Source: Streptomyces netropsis (GTDB lineage Bacteria; Actinomycetota; Actinomycetes; Streptomycetales; Streptomycetaceae). From it: a stretch of DNA of 64,000 nucleotides. Position 1 is the stretch's first letter, and every line of letters begins with the position of its first letter. Under the pieces are notes generated by a model that worked only from the letters and a program-made list of their open reading frames with translations, did no database searches and was not told the origin of the DNA. Shown here piece by piece: positions 7,201-14,887 of this stretch. A program made the position numbers and the translations under genes. The stretch is taken from NCBI RefSeq assembly GCF_014203545.1, contig NZ_JACHJG010000016.1, forward strand, positions 92,817 through 156,816. The letters are read 5' to 3'.

Positions 7201-8020
7201 GAAGGAACTACAACACCATCTGCCGACCTTACTGCGTCGGCCTTCTGTGTCCGCGGACCCGACCGGAATGCTGTCGGGGGTGCGGGGATCGCGGTTGCCT
7301 GACCGGAGACCACCTCACTATCGATGTCCTGCGGTACCCGGACTCAAGTCTTCCGTCCGGGCGATCCTGATGGCGCCTGGCTCCTCCGTTCTTCCCTCTG
7401 GGATTACTCACTTACCTACTGCTGGTACTGCTCTCCTGCGTACTGCTGGTGATGCGTACTGCTCTGCGGCCTGTGACAACGCCGCTCTTCGGCAGCCAGC
7501 CCCGTCGCCCGTCCTGCGTCAGCTTTGGCTTGGAACCCCACTGCCGAACCTCCCGGTGCGCGCGCCCGCAGCCGACGCCTTCACCGAGGTGCTGCTCACT
7601 GACTTCACTGCTGTGCACTGCGAACTGCACTTACGGGTACTGCTACTGCGTGAACTGCGGTACTGCTCACGGCGGCCCCTGATCACTGCGGGCCCCCCGG
7701 TCCGGTCGTCAGCCCCGTCGCCGTCCTGCAAACAACGCTGGCTTCGAGACTCCACCACCGAACCGTCCTGCGCACTGCAACTTCGGGTACTGCTGCCTGG
7801 CAGTTCATCTCTGCCGGGCCTTGCTCGATCTCGGCTACGAGAGAAACCATAACCACACCACTGCCCAATGTCTACTCCAGCCAGCATAGATTTTCGCGAG
7901 TCCGACAGTGAGGAAATCGCCCCCGGGTAGCAGTGGGGCAGACGGGCCCGGCTGTCGACACCGTGGGCCTGGTCGTTCGAAGCTCGCACCAACGCCCCGC
8001 ACGGCCGTACTGTCACGCCG
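7201..8020. repeat. 0.82-kb non-coding region with degenerate repeats
   Basis: No frame in either strand looks coding. The stretch 7414-7800 is full of TACTGCT/ACTGC words (for example TACTGCTGG at 7417 and 7441). Two copies of a ~65-base unit begin CAGCCCCGTCGCC at about 7497 and 7710, and both are followed by an xGxACTGCA...CGGGTACTGCT block (about 7622 and 7771). GC is lower than the neighbouring genes. It could be a long promoter/leader of the merR-like gene, a non-coding RNA or decayed DNA. Confidence 0.5.
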
Positions 8021-8479
8021 TCACAGGTTGTAGCGCTCGATCTTCAGGGCCCAGTTCTGCAGTCCGGCGGTGCCGATGTTGTCGCTGGGGCTCACGCGCA
8101 CCTGAGCGGTGACGTCCTTCTGGTTGAACTGCGGCTCGAAGCTGATGATCCGCAGCGCGGTGTGCGAGGACCACTCCGCCGAGGAAGCCGCCGACGAGAA
8201 ACGGTGGTTGTCACTGACCGGGTTCGGGCTCTCGCCGCCGAACAGCACGTCGAGCAAGAGGACGCTGTTGTGGTCCGAGGAGCTCACCAGCGTCTCCGCG
8301 CTGAAGGTCACCACGAAGACCGCCCCGTAGGAGGGCGACATCGATCCGCCGACCGTGAGCCCGACCTTCGCCCCCGGCACGTCCTGCCAGCCTGGGCTCT
8401 TGGTCTCCCAACCGTCCGAGTCCCACGCCCAGTACGTGCGGTCCGTCGAGCGCTGAACCCAATCCGATGCAGCGGTCAC
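8021..8479 (-). CDS. Hypothetical protein, likely all-beta
   Basis: A 152-residue protein that I do not recognise. It is rich in Ser, Asp, Trp and Val, with alternating hydrophobic stretches (KVGLTVGG, YGAVFVVTFSAETLV, SVLLLDVLFGG, ALRIISFEP, NWALKIERYNL) that suggest a beta-sandwich. There is no signal peptide or membrane segment. GTG 8477-8479 is preferred because GGAAAGGGG lies upstream at the right distance; an ATG start at 8527 would lack one. It follows the iron-boxed membrane gene in the same direction after a 157-base gap. Confidence 0.6.
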   Translation of the reverse strand: MTAASDWVQRSTDRTYWAWDSDGWETKSPGWQDVPGAKVGLTVGGSMSPSYGAVFVVTFSAETLVSSSDHNSVLLLDVLFGGESPNPVSDNHRFSSAASSAEWSSHTALRIISFEPQFNQKDVTAQVRVSPSDNIGTAGLQNWALKIERYNL

Positions 8480-8636
8480 ACTGTTCCCCTTTCCGATGTG
8501 CGGTAACGGGTCGTGTACTGCCATCAAACGGGTGTGCTGGTGCGGGTTGCGCGCGGGCGAGAGCGAGGGGGAGCGGGGCTGGTGCCTTGAGGGAAGGGGT
8601 GGCTGGATCCATCAGGCTGCAGTCGGCGGCCTTCCT

Positions 8637-9260
8637 CTATCGCTGACTGTTGCGGAAACCGATGATCACCGCGCCCCACCAGCACACCTGGGACATCAGG
8701 GCAGTGCCGGCGCCCCAGGCCAGGAAGCGGCGCGGCGGCTGCTCGGTGGGCCGACGGTCGGCCATGCGCCGGTTCAGCAGGCCGGCCTGCAGTCCGTTGA
8801 GGGACAGCAGCAGCACCATCACCAGCTTGACCCGCGTGGGCGTCGAGGAGGTGTCCGGGTGCAGCAGCATGCCGCTGCCGACCAGGCCCGTCAGGCCGGC
8901 CCAGATCGGCGTGTGCAACCGGGCCGCACCGTCGAGGGCGTCCGTCAGCGCCATCCGGCCGGTCAGCCACAACAGGCCGTAGTAATCGGCGACGAGCACG
9001 GCCCCGAAGCCCAGCACCAGTGTTGCCAGGTGCGCGAAGAGCGCTGCGGTGTACAGCGAGGCATCCGCCCGCAGATGCCCCGAGACCCAGATCGCGACAC
9101 CCCACGCAGCACAGACGGCCAGCGCGGCCCCCGCGACCGTCCACCACGAGTCGTACAGCCCCACCGGCCGGGCGCACCGGGCACTCCTCGCCCAGCCCGG
9201 CGCCCGCCGCGAGTGGGGGAGGAGGGGCACCGACGGGTCGGGGGGCAGGGCGGTGGACAC
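8637..9260 (-). CDS. Integral membrane protein of unknown function, putative iron-regulated gene
   Basis: A 207-residue protein with a cytoplasmic proline-rich N-terminus and about five hydrophobic segments (residues ~41-60, 69-100, 118-133, 145-160 and 185-203). Conserved-looking polar residues inside membranes include H76 and the D-Y-Y near residue 92. I do not recognise the family. The start is ATG 9260. A DmdR/IdeR-like iron box lies 16-34 bases upstream, so expression is probably repressed when iron is plentiful and the protein may serve iron or heme homeostasis. Confidence 0.65.
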   Translation of the reverse strand: MSTALPPDPSVPLLPHSRRAPGWARSARCARPVGLYDSWWTVAGAALAVCAAWGVAIWVSGHLRADASLYTAALFAHLATLVLGFGAVLVADYYGLLWLTGRMALTDALDGAARLHTPIWAGLTGLVGSGMLLHPDTSSTPTRVKLVMVLLLSLNGLQAGLLNRRMADRRPTEQPPRRFLAWGAGTALMSQVCWWGAVIIGFRNSQR

Positions 9261-9275
9261 GCTTCTCCGATCGGG

Positions 9276-9294
9276 TAAGGCGAGGCTTGCCTCA
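9276..9294 (-). promoter_or_regulatory. Putative iron box (DmdR/IdeR operator)
   Basis: TAAGGCGAGGCTTGCCTCA on the plus strand matches the consensus TTAGGTTAGGCTAACCTAA at 13 of 19 positions. Its core GAGGC-TT-GCCTC is a perfect palindrome. It sits just before the membrane protein gene starting at 9260. Confidence 0.55.
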
Positions 9295-9433
9295 CCATGG
9301 GTGAGTGGTCACTATGACCGGCGGAGCCGTTGATCACCACTCGCGAGGACTGTTGTGACCACCTCGTTGTCGAGCCGAGACCGACGGGGAGGTGTCGGCT
9401 GCCCGTTTCGGCCTCGGTCCGGAGGAAGCAGCC

Positions 9434-10507
9434 CTAGGCGCGAGCCGTCAGGCAGAACTGCGCCAGGCCGGCGTCGACATCGAGGACGATCTTCTCCATC
9501 TCTGTCCACGGCGGTGAGAAGGCCATTCCCCACTCGACCGTGAAGGCGAGGATCTTCTCCTCCTCCTGACCCGAGAGGATGTGGCGCGCGTAGGCGTAGT
9601 CGTCGCTGGTTCCGCAGGTCGGGTACAGGTCGAAGGCCGACTCGGGGGTGTACTCCTTGCCGCGTACGCCCTTGAGGGCCTCGCAGAACCGCTCGGCGAG
9701 CACGGCGGAGTCGTCGGCGTCGTCCTCCTCGATGAACTCGGCGTAGAGCAGGCCGTCCTTCAGTCCGCGCTTGCCGTCGAAGAGGGGGTTGTGGAAGTTC
9801 TTGGCCGGGTCGACGGACTGGTTCTGGTCGTCGCCCCACACGTAGAGCATCTTCTGGGTGTAGCTGTGGACGTCGACGAACCAACGGGTGCGGATGAAGT
9901 GGTCGATCAGCCAGCGCACATTGCGGGTCTCCGGCTCGGAGAAGGGCTCGGGGCCCTGGTAGACCTGGTCGGCGTCGGCCGGGTTGTCCGAGACCCGGAC
10001 CGGGGCGAGGGGGTGGAAGGCGGTCCGGTAGTCGAAGAGGTGGTCGTAGTTGCGGTTGAGGTCGACGCCGATCGCGGCCGGATCGCCGCTGGACTGGGCC
10101 GGATTGCGGTTCCGCCGCCACATGGCATCGACGGTCTGGCTGTAGTGCCGGCCGTCCGGGTTGACGAGCGGGAAGACGATGACGTCGAGCTCCTCCAGGA
10201 TCGTGCGTACCTGGGCGGAGGTGAAGCTCGTACCGCCGTAGGCAAGGCCCGTACCGCCGGTGTGTGCGTGCAACAGGTCGGCGGCGAGGTTGACCAGGAT
10301 CTCGCAGCTGCCCCACTCGCGGGCGTGTGCGCCGCCGATCAGGACGACGGCGGGCTTCGGCTCCAGGCGGTGCGTGCCGATCCGCAGGGCGTGGCAGGTC
10401 CGGCCCTCGAAGGTCGGCTCGGGCAGCTCGATGAGGTCCGCCGTCGGGAACGCGGCGGCCAGGCTGGTCACGCCGGATTCGACTTCGGTGATGTTCAGGT
10501 ACGGCAT
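9434..10507 (-). CDS. M14-family zinc carboxypeptidase, no signal peptide
   Basis: A 357-residue metallocarboxypeptidase. Zinc ligands are H61 and E64 (IGGAHAREWGSCE) and H214 (WFVDVHSYTQ). The substrate-binding NRNYD is at 151-155 and the catalytic glutamate is E325 (FTVEWG). All required residues are present. Streptomyces M14 enzymes are normally secreted with long propeptides, but this one begins MPYLNITEVE with no signal peptide, so it probably acts in the cytoplasm. AGGAGGGG precedes the start. It lies 10 bases downstream of the 104-residue gene and almost certainly shares its mRNA. Confidence 0.88.
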   Translation of the reverse strand: MPYLNITEVESGVTSLAAAFPTADLIELPEPTFEGRTCHALRIGTHRLEPKPAVVLIGGAHAREWGSCEILVNLAADLLHAHTGGTGLAYGGTSFTSAQVRTILEELDVIVFPLVNPDGRHYSQTVDAMWRRNRNPAQSSGDPAAIGVDLNRNYDHLFDYRTAFHPLAPVRVSDNPADADQVYQGPEPFSEPETRNVRWLIDHFIRTRWFVDVHSYTQKMLYVWGDDQNQSVDPAKNFHNPLFDGKRGLKDGLLYAEFIEEDDADDSAVLAERFCEALKGVRGKEYTPESAFDLYPTCGTSDDYAYARHILSGQEEEKILAFTVEWGMAFSPPWTEMEKIVLDVDAGLAQFCLTARA

Positions 10508-10517
10508 GGCGCCCCTC

Positions 10518-10832
10518 CTAGCTGTCCCGCACCTTGAGGGCGAGTCCCTGCGGAACCGCGTCCTCGGGGGCGAACCGGTCTCCTTCGCCTACCTCGGTCT
10601 GGCGGGCACGTCCGGTGGCGGTGGCGTCCTCGACGGTCTCGACATACACGCCGTCGCGAGCCAGGGCTTCGCCCTGCTCGGGGGAGACGTAGGCGTCCAT
10701 GGTGAGACTGCCGTCCTCGTTCTGGCGGACCCGGCCGCCGACGTCGGGACGGGAGTCGCGCAGCAGGGCGCGCAGGGTGTCGGCATCCTTGGCCGTGACG
10801 CGGACACGCAGGATGGTGTACTCGCTGGACAT
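10518..10832 (-). CDS. Small partner protein of the M14 peptidase, propeptide-like fold
   Basis: A 104-residue protein with no assigned function. The first 70 residues (YTILRVRVTAKDADTLRALL...VGGRVRQNEDGSLTMDAYVSPEQGEALARDGVYVETVED) have an alternating beta-alpha-beta pattern like the prodomains placed before secreted M14 and S8 peptidases. It is encoded 10 bases upstream of an M14 peptidase that lacks its own prodomain. I infer a separately encoded chaperone or inhibitor. A GAGAGGGG ribosome binding site precedes the ATG. Confidence 0.65.
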   Translation of the reverse strand: MSSEYTILRVRVTAKDADTLRALLRDSRPDVGGRVRQNEDGSLTMDAYVSPEQGEALARDGVYVETVEDATATGRARQTEVGEGDRFAPEDAVPQGLALKVRDS

Positions 10833-10936
10833 GACGGGCCCCTCTCGGGCGCCGTCGGGCTCGGATCGGCCCTGCCGACCCGGCCGGGGGACGGCGCGCT
10901 CGCGACGAGTGGACGAGTGGGCGTGTGCTCGCGGGC

Positions 10937-10954
10937 GGGTACTACGTAGTGCCC
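10937..10954. promoter_or_regulatory. Palindrome upstream of the peptidase operon
   Basis: GGGTACTACGTAGTGCCC has a perfect ACTACGTAGT core and GGG/CCC ends with one mismatched pair. It lies about 105 bases before the small partner gene and 23 bases after the end of the sulfur operon. Confidence 0.3.
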
Positions 10955-10976
10955 AGGCATACGTCCGATGTGTGCC

Positions 10977-11792
10977 TTATGTCCTCAGCGTGCGCTTCCA
11001 CCGTGGAACGAGCAAGCGGTGCCTCGGGCACTCCCTCCAGGCCGGCAGCCCGACCGTCGGAGTGAGGGTCGCCGCCCGCGCCGCCTCCTCGTACCGTCGC
11101 AGCAGGAGTGAGACGACCTCCGGCGCCGGGCCCAGGACGTCCGCCAGGATGTCCGCGCCCGCCTCCCGGGCGCCGGCGGCGATGCGGTCCGGCAGGCGGC
11201 CCGGGGCGAGGACGTACGGGGCGACCGCGATGTGGCGGACGCCCTCCGCGCGCAGGGAACGGACGGCGTCCTCCGTGCGCGGCAGGGAAGCGGAGGCGAA
11301 CGCGGGTCGCACGGCGCACCAACCGGTGTGCCGCCACTCCCGCGCGATGTCAGCGATCACCGCGCTCGCCTCCGGGTCGGTGGAGCCCGCCGAGGCCAGG
11401 ACGACCCCGGTCCGGTGCCGGTCGCCGGGCCGCAGCCCGGCTTCGTACAGCCGCCGCTCCAAGGCGGCCGTCAGCAAGGGGGAAGGGCCGAGGACGGCGG
11501 CCCGGCGCAGCCGCAGCCACGGCAGCCGGGACGCCGCCTCGCGCAGGACGGCCGGGATGTCGGCCTTGGCGTGGAAGGCACGGGTCAGCAGCAGGGGGAG
11601 GGCGACGACGTCCCGTACGCCCTCCGCCGACAGGCGTTCCAGCACCCGGGGCACGCTCGGCGCGCAGAAGTCCAGGAAGCCCACCTCGACGCGGAGATCC
11701 GGGCGCAGCGCTGCCAGTTGGTCCCGGAGCGTCGTCACCGTCGCCGCGTGGCGGGGGTCACGGCTGCCGTGGGCGACGATCAGCAGAACCAT
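10977..11792 (-). CDS. Sirohydrochlorin chelatase (CbiX/SirB type)
   Basis: A 271-residue two-repeat chelatase. It starts MVLLIVAHGSRDPRHAATV, with the AHGSRD metal-binding histidine, and has a second domain with VVLASAGSTDPEA in which the corresponding histidine is absent. It inserts Fe2+ (or Co2+) into sirohydrochlorin, here most likely to make siroheme for the sulfite reductase at the head of the operon. ATG 11792 has AGGAG eight bases upstream and begins 11 bases after the permease stop. It is the last gene of the long sulfur assimilation operon. Confidence 0.88.
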   Translation of the reverse strand: MVLLIVAHGSRDPRHAATVTTLRDQLAALRPDLRVEVGFLDFCAPSVPRVLERLSAEGVRDVVALPLLLTRAFHAKADIPAVLREAASRLPWLRLRRAAVLGPSPLLTAALERRLYEAGLRPGDRHRTGVVLASAGSTDPEASAVIADIAREWRHTGWCAVRPAFASASLPRTEDAVRSLRAEGVRHIAVAPYVLAPGRLPDRIAAGAREAGADILADVLGPAPEVVSLLLRRYEEAARAATLTPTVGLPAWRECPRHRLLVPRWKRTLRT

Positions 11793-11803
11793 GCGCCTCA
11801 CTC

Positions 11804-12697
11804 CTAGCGCGTCGCCAGGCCGCGGGTGCGCAGCACGCGGCGCTCCAACGGGCTGAAGACGATCAGGTCGATGGCGATGCCGACGAAGAGGATGAGGAAG
11901 ATGCCGAGCAGCACCCCGGGCATGTCGGAGTCGGTCCGGGAGTTCTCCAGGAACTGGCCGAGCCCCAGGCCCAGATCGGGCGAGGAGGCGATGAGTTCGG
12001 CGGCCATCAGCGAGCGCCAGGAGAAGGCCCAGCCCTGCTTGAGCCCGGCGAGGTAGCCGGGCAGGGCGGCCGGCAGCAGGATGTGCCAGGCGCCGCGCGC
12101 GCCGGTGGCGCCGATGGTGCGCCCGGCCCGCAGGTACAGCGGCGGCACCTGGTCGATGCCGGAGACCAGGCCGTTGGCGATGGACGGCACCGCGCCCAGC
12201 AGGATCACCGCGTACATCGCGGAGTCCGTGATGCCGAGCCAGATGACGGCGGCCGGCACCCAGGCGACGGACGGCAGCGACTGGAGCCCGGAGAGGATCG
12301 GGCCGAGGGCGGCCCGTACGAACCGTACCCGGGCGACCAGCAGTCCCAGCGGGGTGCCGAGGGCCAGGGCGGCGGCGAAGCCCAGCAGACCGCGCGAGAC
12401 GCTGGTCCAGACGATGTCGAGCAGGGTGCCCTGCACCCACAGCTCGGTGAGGCTGTGCCAGACGGCGGAGGGGTCGGGCAGCTTGTAGTCGTCGGTGACC
12501 TCCGCCAGGACCAGGATCTTCCAGACGGCGAGCACGAGGACGACGGCGCTCACGGGCGGCAGGACCTTGTGCAGCAGGACCTGGGTGAAGGGCGTCCGCT
12601 TGACCTGGACCGCGTCCAGCGCGTCGAGCCCGGCCTCCAGGCCCGCGAGGTCGTGGCCGTCGGGCTTCGCCTTCGCGGTGGTGTCAGTGCTGGCCAT
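11804..12697 (-). CDS. ABC transporter permease, sulfonate/taurine type (SsuC/TauC family)
   Basis: A 297-residue inner-membrane permease with a 60-residue soluble N-terminus and about six membrane segments. The EAA-like loop is visible as LPAALPGYLAGLKQGWAFSWRSLMAAEL. It forms the channel of the sulfonate-type importer with the ATPase encoded upstream; the start at 12697 overlaps the ATPase stop by 14 bases. An alternative start at 12715 would add six residues. Confidence 0.88.
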   Translation of the reverse strand: MASTDTTAKAKPDGHDLAGLEAGLDALDAVQVKRTPFTQVLLHKVLPPVSAVVLVLAVWKILVLAEVTDDYKLPDPSAVWHSLTELWVQGTLLDIVWTSVSRGLLGFAAALALGTPLGLLVARVRFVRAALGPILSGLQSLPSVAWVPAAVIWLGITDSAMYAVILLGAVPSIANGLVSGIDQVPPLYLRAGRTIGATGARGAWHILLPAALPGYLAGLKQGWAFSWRSLMAAELIASSPDLGLGLGQFLENSRTDSDMPGVLLGIFLILFVGIAIDLIVFSPLERRVLRTRGLATR

Positions 12698-13487
12698 GGC
12701 GGCGGATCTCCCCACGCAGTTCTTCGGTTATCTCGACGGACAGATCCGCGACGGCCGCGTCCTCGATCCGCCGCGGCTGCGGGATGTCGACCTCCCACTC
12801 CCGGGCCACCCGGCCCGGGCGCGAGGACAGCAGCACCACGCGCTGGGCGAGCCGGACCGCTTCGCGGACGTTGTGCGTCACGAACAGCACCGACAGCGAC
12901 GTCTCGGACCAGATCCGGGTCAGTTCGTGGTGCAGCACGTCCCGGGTGATGGCGTCGAGCGCGGCGAACGGCTCGTCCATCAGCAGCAGTTGGCTGTCCT
13001 GCGCCAGCGCCCGGGCGAGGGCGACGCGCTGCCGCATCCCGCCGGACAGCTCGTGCACCCGCTTGCGGTACGAGCCGCCGAGCCGCACCAGGTCCAGCAG
13101 CCGCTCCGCCTCCGGCCGCCGCTCGGCCCTCGGCACCCCGCGCAGCCGCAGGGCGAGCTCGATGTTCCGGCCCGCGGTCAGCCAGGGGAAGAGCGCGTGC
13201 TCCTGGAACATCAGCGCCGGCCTGCCGCCGGGCACCTCGATCGTGCCGGCCGTCGGCCGGTCCAGCCCGGCGACCAGGTTGAGCAGCGTGGACTTGCCGC
13301 AGCCCGAGGCGCCGAGCAGACAGACGAACTCGCCGGGCCGGACGTCGAGGGTGATGTCGTCCAGGACGGGCTGGGCCGCGCCGGGGCGGCCGAAGCTCTT
13401 GTGGACGTGGTGGAGCCGGACGGCTGCCGGGGCGTCCTGCGGGACGACGGCCGTGCCGGTCTTCTCGGTGGACAGTGCCGGGGCCAT
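12684..13487 (-). CDS. ABC transporter ATP-binding protein, sulfonate/taurine type
   Basis: A 267-residue ATPase. Walker A is GASGCGKST, the signature is LSGGMRQR, Walker B is LLLMDEP followed by FAALD, and the switch histidine is in VTHNVREA. The Q-loop is MFQEHALFPW. The first 20 residues are a variable tail. CAGGAGGTG precedes the start. It energises the permease encoded downstream with the substrate-binding lipoprotein encoded upstream. Confidence 0.92.
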   Translation of the reverse strand: MAPALSTEKTGTAVVPQDAPAAVRLHHVHKSFGRPGAAQPVLDDITLDVRPGEFVCLLGASGCGKSTLLNLVAGLDRPTAGTIEVPGGRPALMFQEHALFPWLTAGRNIELALRLRGVPRAERRPEAERLLDLVRLGGSYRKRVHELSGGMRQRVALARALAQDSQLLLMDEPFAALDAITRDVLHHELTRIWSETSLSVLFVTHNVREAVRLAQRVVLLSSRPGRVAREWEVDIPQPRRIEDAAVADLSVEITEELRGEIRRHGQH

Positions 13488-13571
13488 CCGGTCACCTCCT
13501 GGGTCTGGGCGCCGACGGGTCGGCGGTCGCTGCTTGACGGGATGCTCGACGGCAGACGCTTCGGCCGCGGG

Positions 13572-14675
13572 CTATCGCTTGCCGAGGTTCGCGGCGTCGA
13601 CCGCCGGCTTGCCCTGGGCCTTGAGGACCTTGTTCAGCGGGGCCAGGTCGTAGATCCCGGACAGGTCCGGCTTCTCCAACAGGCCGGCCTTGACGGCGTG
13701 GTCCGCCTCGGCCTGCAGGGTCGAGGCCAGCGGGTCGTCGGTGACCGCGATGCTCCGCCACGCCGGGTCGAGCACCTCGGCGGGCAGCTCCTTGCCGGTG
13801 AGGCCCTTGAGGGCCGCGTTGGCGGAGGTCTTCGCCTTGTCCGGGTTCGCCGTGATCCAGGCGTTGGTCTTCACCGAGCCGCGCAGCACGGCCTCGACCA
13901 CGTCCGGGTGCTCGTCGAGGAACTTCTGCGACACGATCACATTGGTGATCACGAACTTCTTGTCCGGCCACAGCGTGCTCTCGTCCAGCAGCACCTTGCC
14001 GCCCTCGGCGACCAGCTTCGAAGCGGTCGGCTCCGGCACCCAGGCACCGTCGACGGAACCGGCCTTGAAGGCGTCGGGGGTCACCTTGTTGTCCGTGCGG
14101 ACGACGGACACGTCCCCCTTGCCGCTCTGCGGATCGACCTTCCAGCCCTTCTCGGCGATCCAGTTGAGGAACGCCACGTCCTGGGTGTTGCCCTTCTGCG
14201 GCGTGGCGATCTTCTTGCCCTTGACGTCGTCGAGCGAGGAGATCCGGTCCGGGTTCACGACGAGCTTCACACCGCCGGAGGCCGAGCCGGAGATGATGCG
14301 CAGGCTCTTGCCCTTGGACTTCACATAGCCGTTGATGGCGGGCGACGGGCCGATCCAGCCGATGTCGATCGAGCCCGCGTTGAGGGCCTCGATCTCGGAC
14401 GGGCCGGCGTTGAAGGTCGTGGAGCGGAGCTTGGTGCCGCCCAGTTCCTTCTGGAGGATCCCTTCGTGGTCGCCGACCAGCGGGGTGGCGTGGGTGATGT
14501 TGGGGAAGTAGCCGATCTTCACCGTGTCGACCGAGAGCTTCGCGCCCTCGGCGGCGACGTCGTTCTTGTCGTCCTTCTTCTCCGAGCCGTAGCCGCAGGC
14601 GCCCAGGGCGCCGATCAGCAGGGGGAGGGCGACGGCGGCCGCGAGGACGCGGCGGGCGGGGCGGGCGGCAGACAC
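13572..14675 (-). CDS. ABC transporter substrate-binding lipoprotein, aliphatic sulfonate type
   Basis: A 367-residue extracellular lipoprotein with a signal sequence ending in the lipobox L-G-A-C (C27), then an NMT1/SsuA-like binding domain: TVKIGYFPNITHATPLVGD, ALNAGSIDIGWIGPSPAING and AWVPEPTASKLV. Homologues bind sulfonates, taurine or similar sulfur compounds, and the position inside a sulfate assimilation operon supports an organosulfur substrate. The start codon is GTG (14673-14675) with GAGAGGA upstream. Confidence 0.88.
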   Translation of the reverse strand: MSAARPARRVLAAAVALPLLIGALGACGYGSEKKDDKNDVAAEGAKLSVDTVKIGYFPNITHATPLVGDHEGILQKELGGTKLRSTTFNAGPSEIEALNAGSIDIGWIGPSPAINGYVKSKGKSLRIISGSASGGVKLVVNPDRISSLDDVKGKKIATPQKGNTQDVAFLNWIAEKGWKVDPQSGKGDVSVVRTDNKVTPDAFKAGSVDGAWVPEPTASKLVAEGGKVLLDESTLWPDKKFVITNVIVSQKFLDEHPDVVEAVLRGSVKTNAWITANPDKAKTSANAALKGLTGKELPAEVLDPAWRSIAVTDDPLASTLQAEADHAVKAGLLEKPDLSGIYDLAPLNKVLKAQGKPAVDAANLGKR

Positions 14676-14774
14676 GAGGGGGGTTCCTCTCGGTGGTCCG
14701 GGCGTACGGCTAGGGCACGCCCGGCGTCGACTGGGGTCTTCGGGGGTGGGGGAGGCACAGCGGCGGTACGGGCG

Positions 14775-14885
14775 TCAGCGCACACATCGCCCGACCCCGC
14801 CCTGTCCGCTGCCGAGGGCGCCGCTGCCGATCCGGCCGCCCTCCTTGTCGAAGGTCGAGAAGAAGTCCCTGCCCGTCGAGGTCAT
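14775..14885 (-). CDS. Possible 36-residue small ORF after cysN
   Basis: An ATG two bases after the cysN stop opens a 36-codon frame with many Gly and Ser (TSTGRDFFSTFDKEGGR...). No clear ribosome binding site is seen, so it would depend on re-initiation after cysN. It may be a real small protein or chance. Confidence 0.25.
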   Translation of the reverse strand: MTSTGRDFFSTFDKEGGRIGSGALGSGQGGVGRCVR

Positions 14886-14887
14886 GA

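Noticed and set aside
7519..8016. Protein-coding gene of 165 codons on the minus strand in the repeat region
   Set aside because: Composition (Ser/Arg/Gly-rich, no hydrophobic pattern), lack of ribosome binding site and repeat content argue against coding.
11793..12440. N-terminal extension of the sirohydrochlorin chelatase frame
   Set aside because: This part is antisense-frame noise over the permease gene; the real start (ATG 11792) has AGGAG and begins with the conserved AHGSRD segment.
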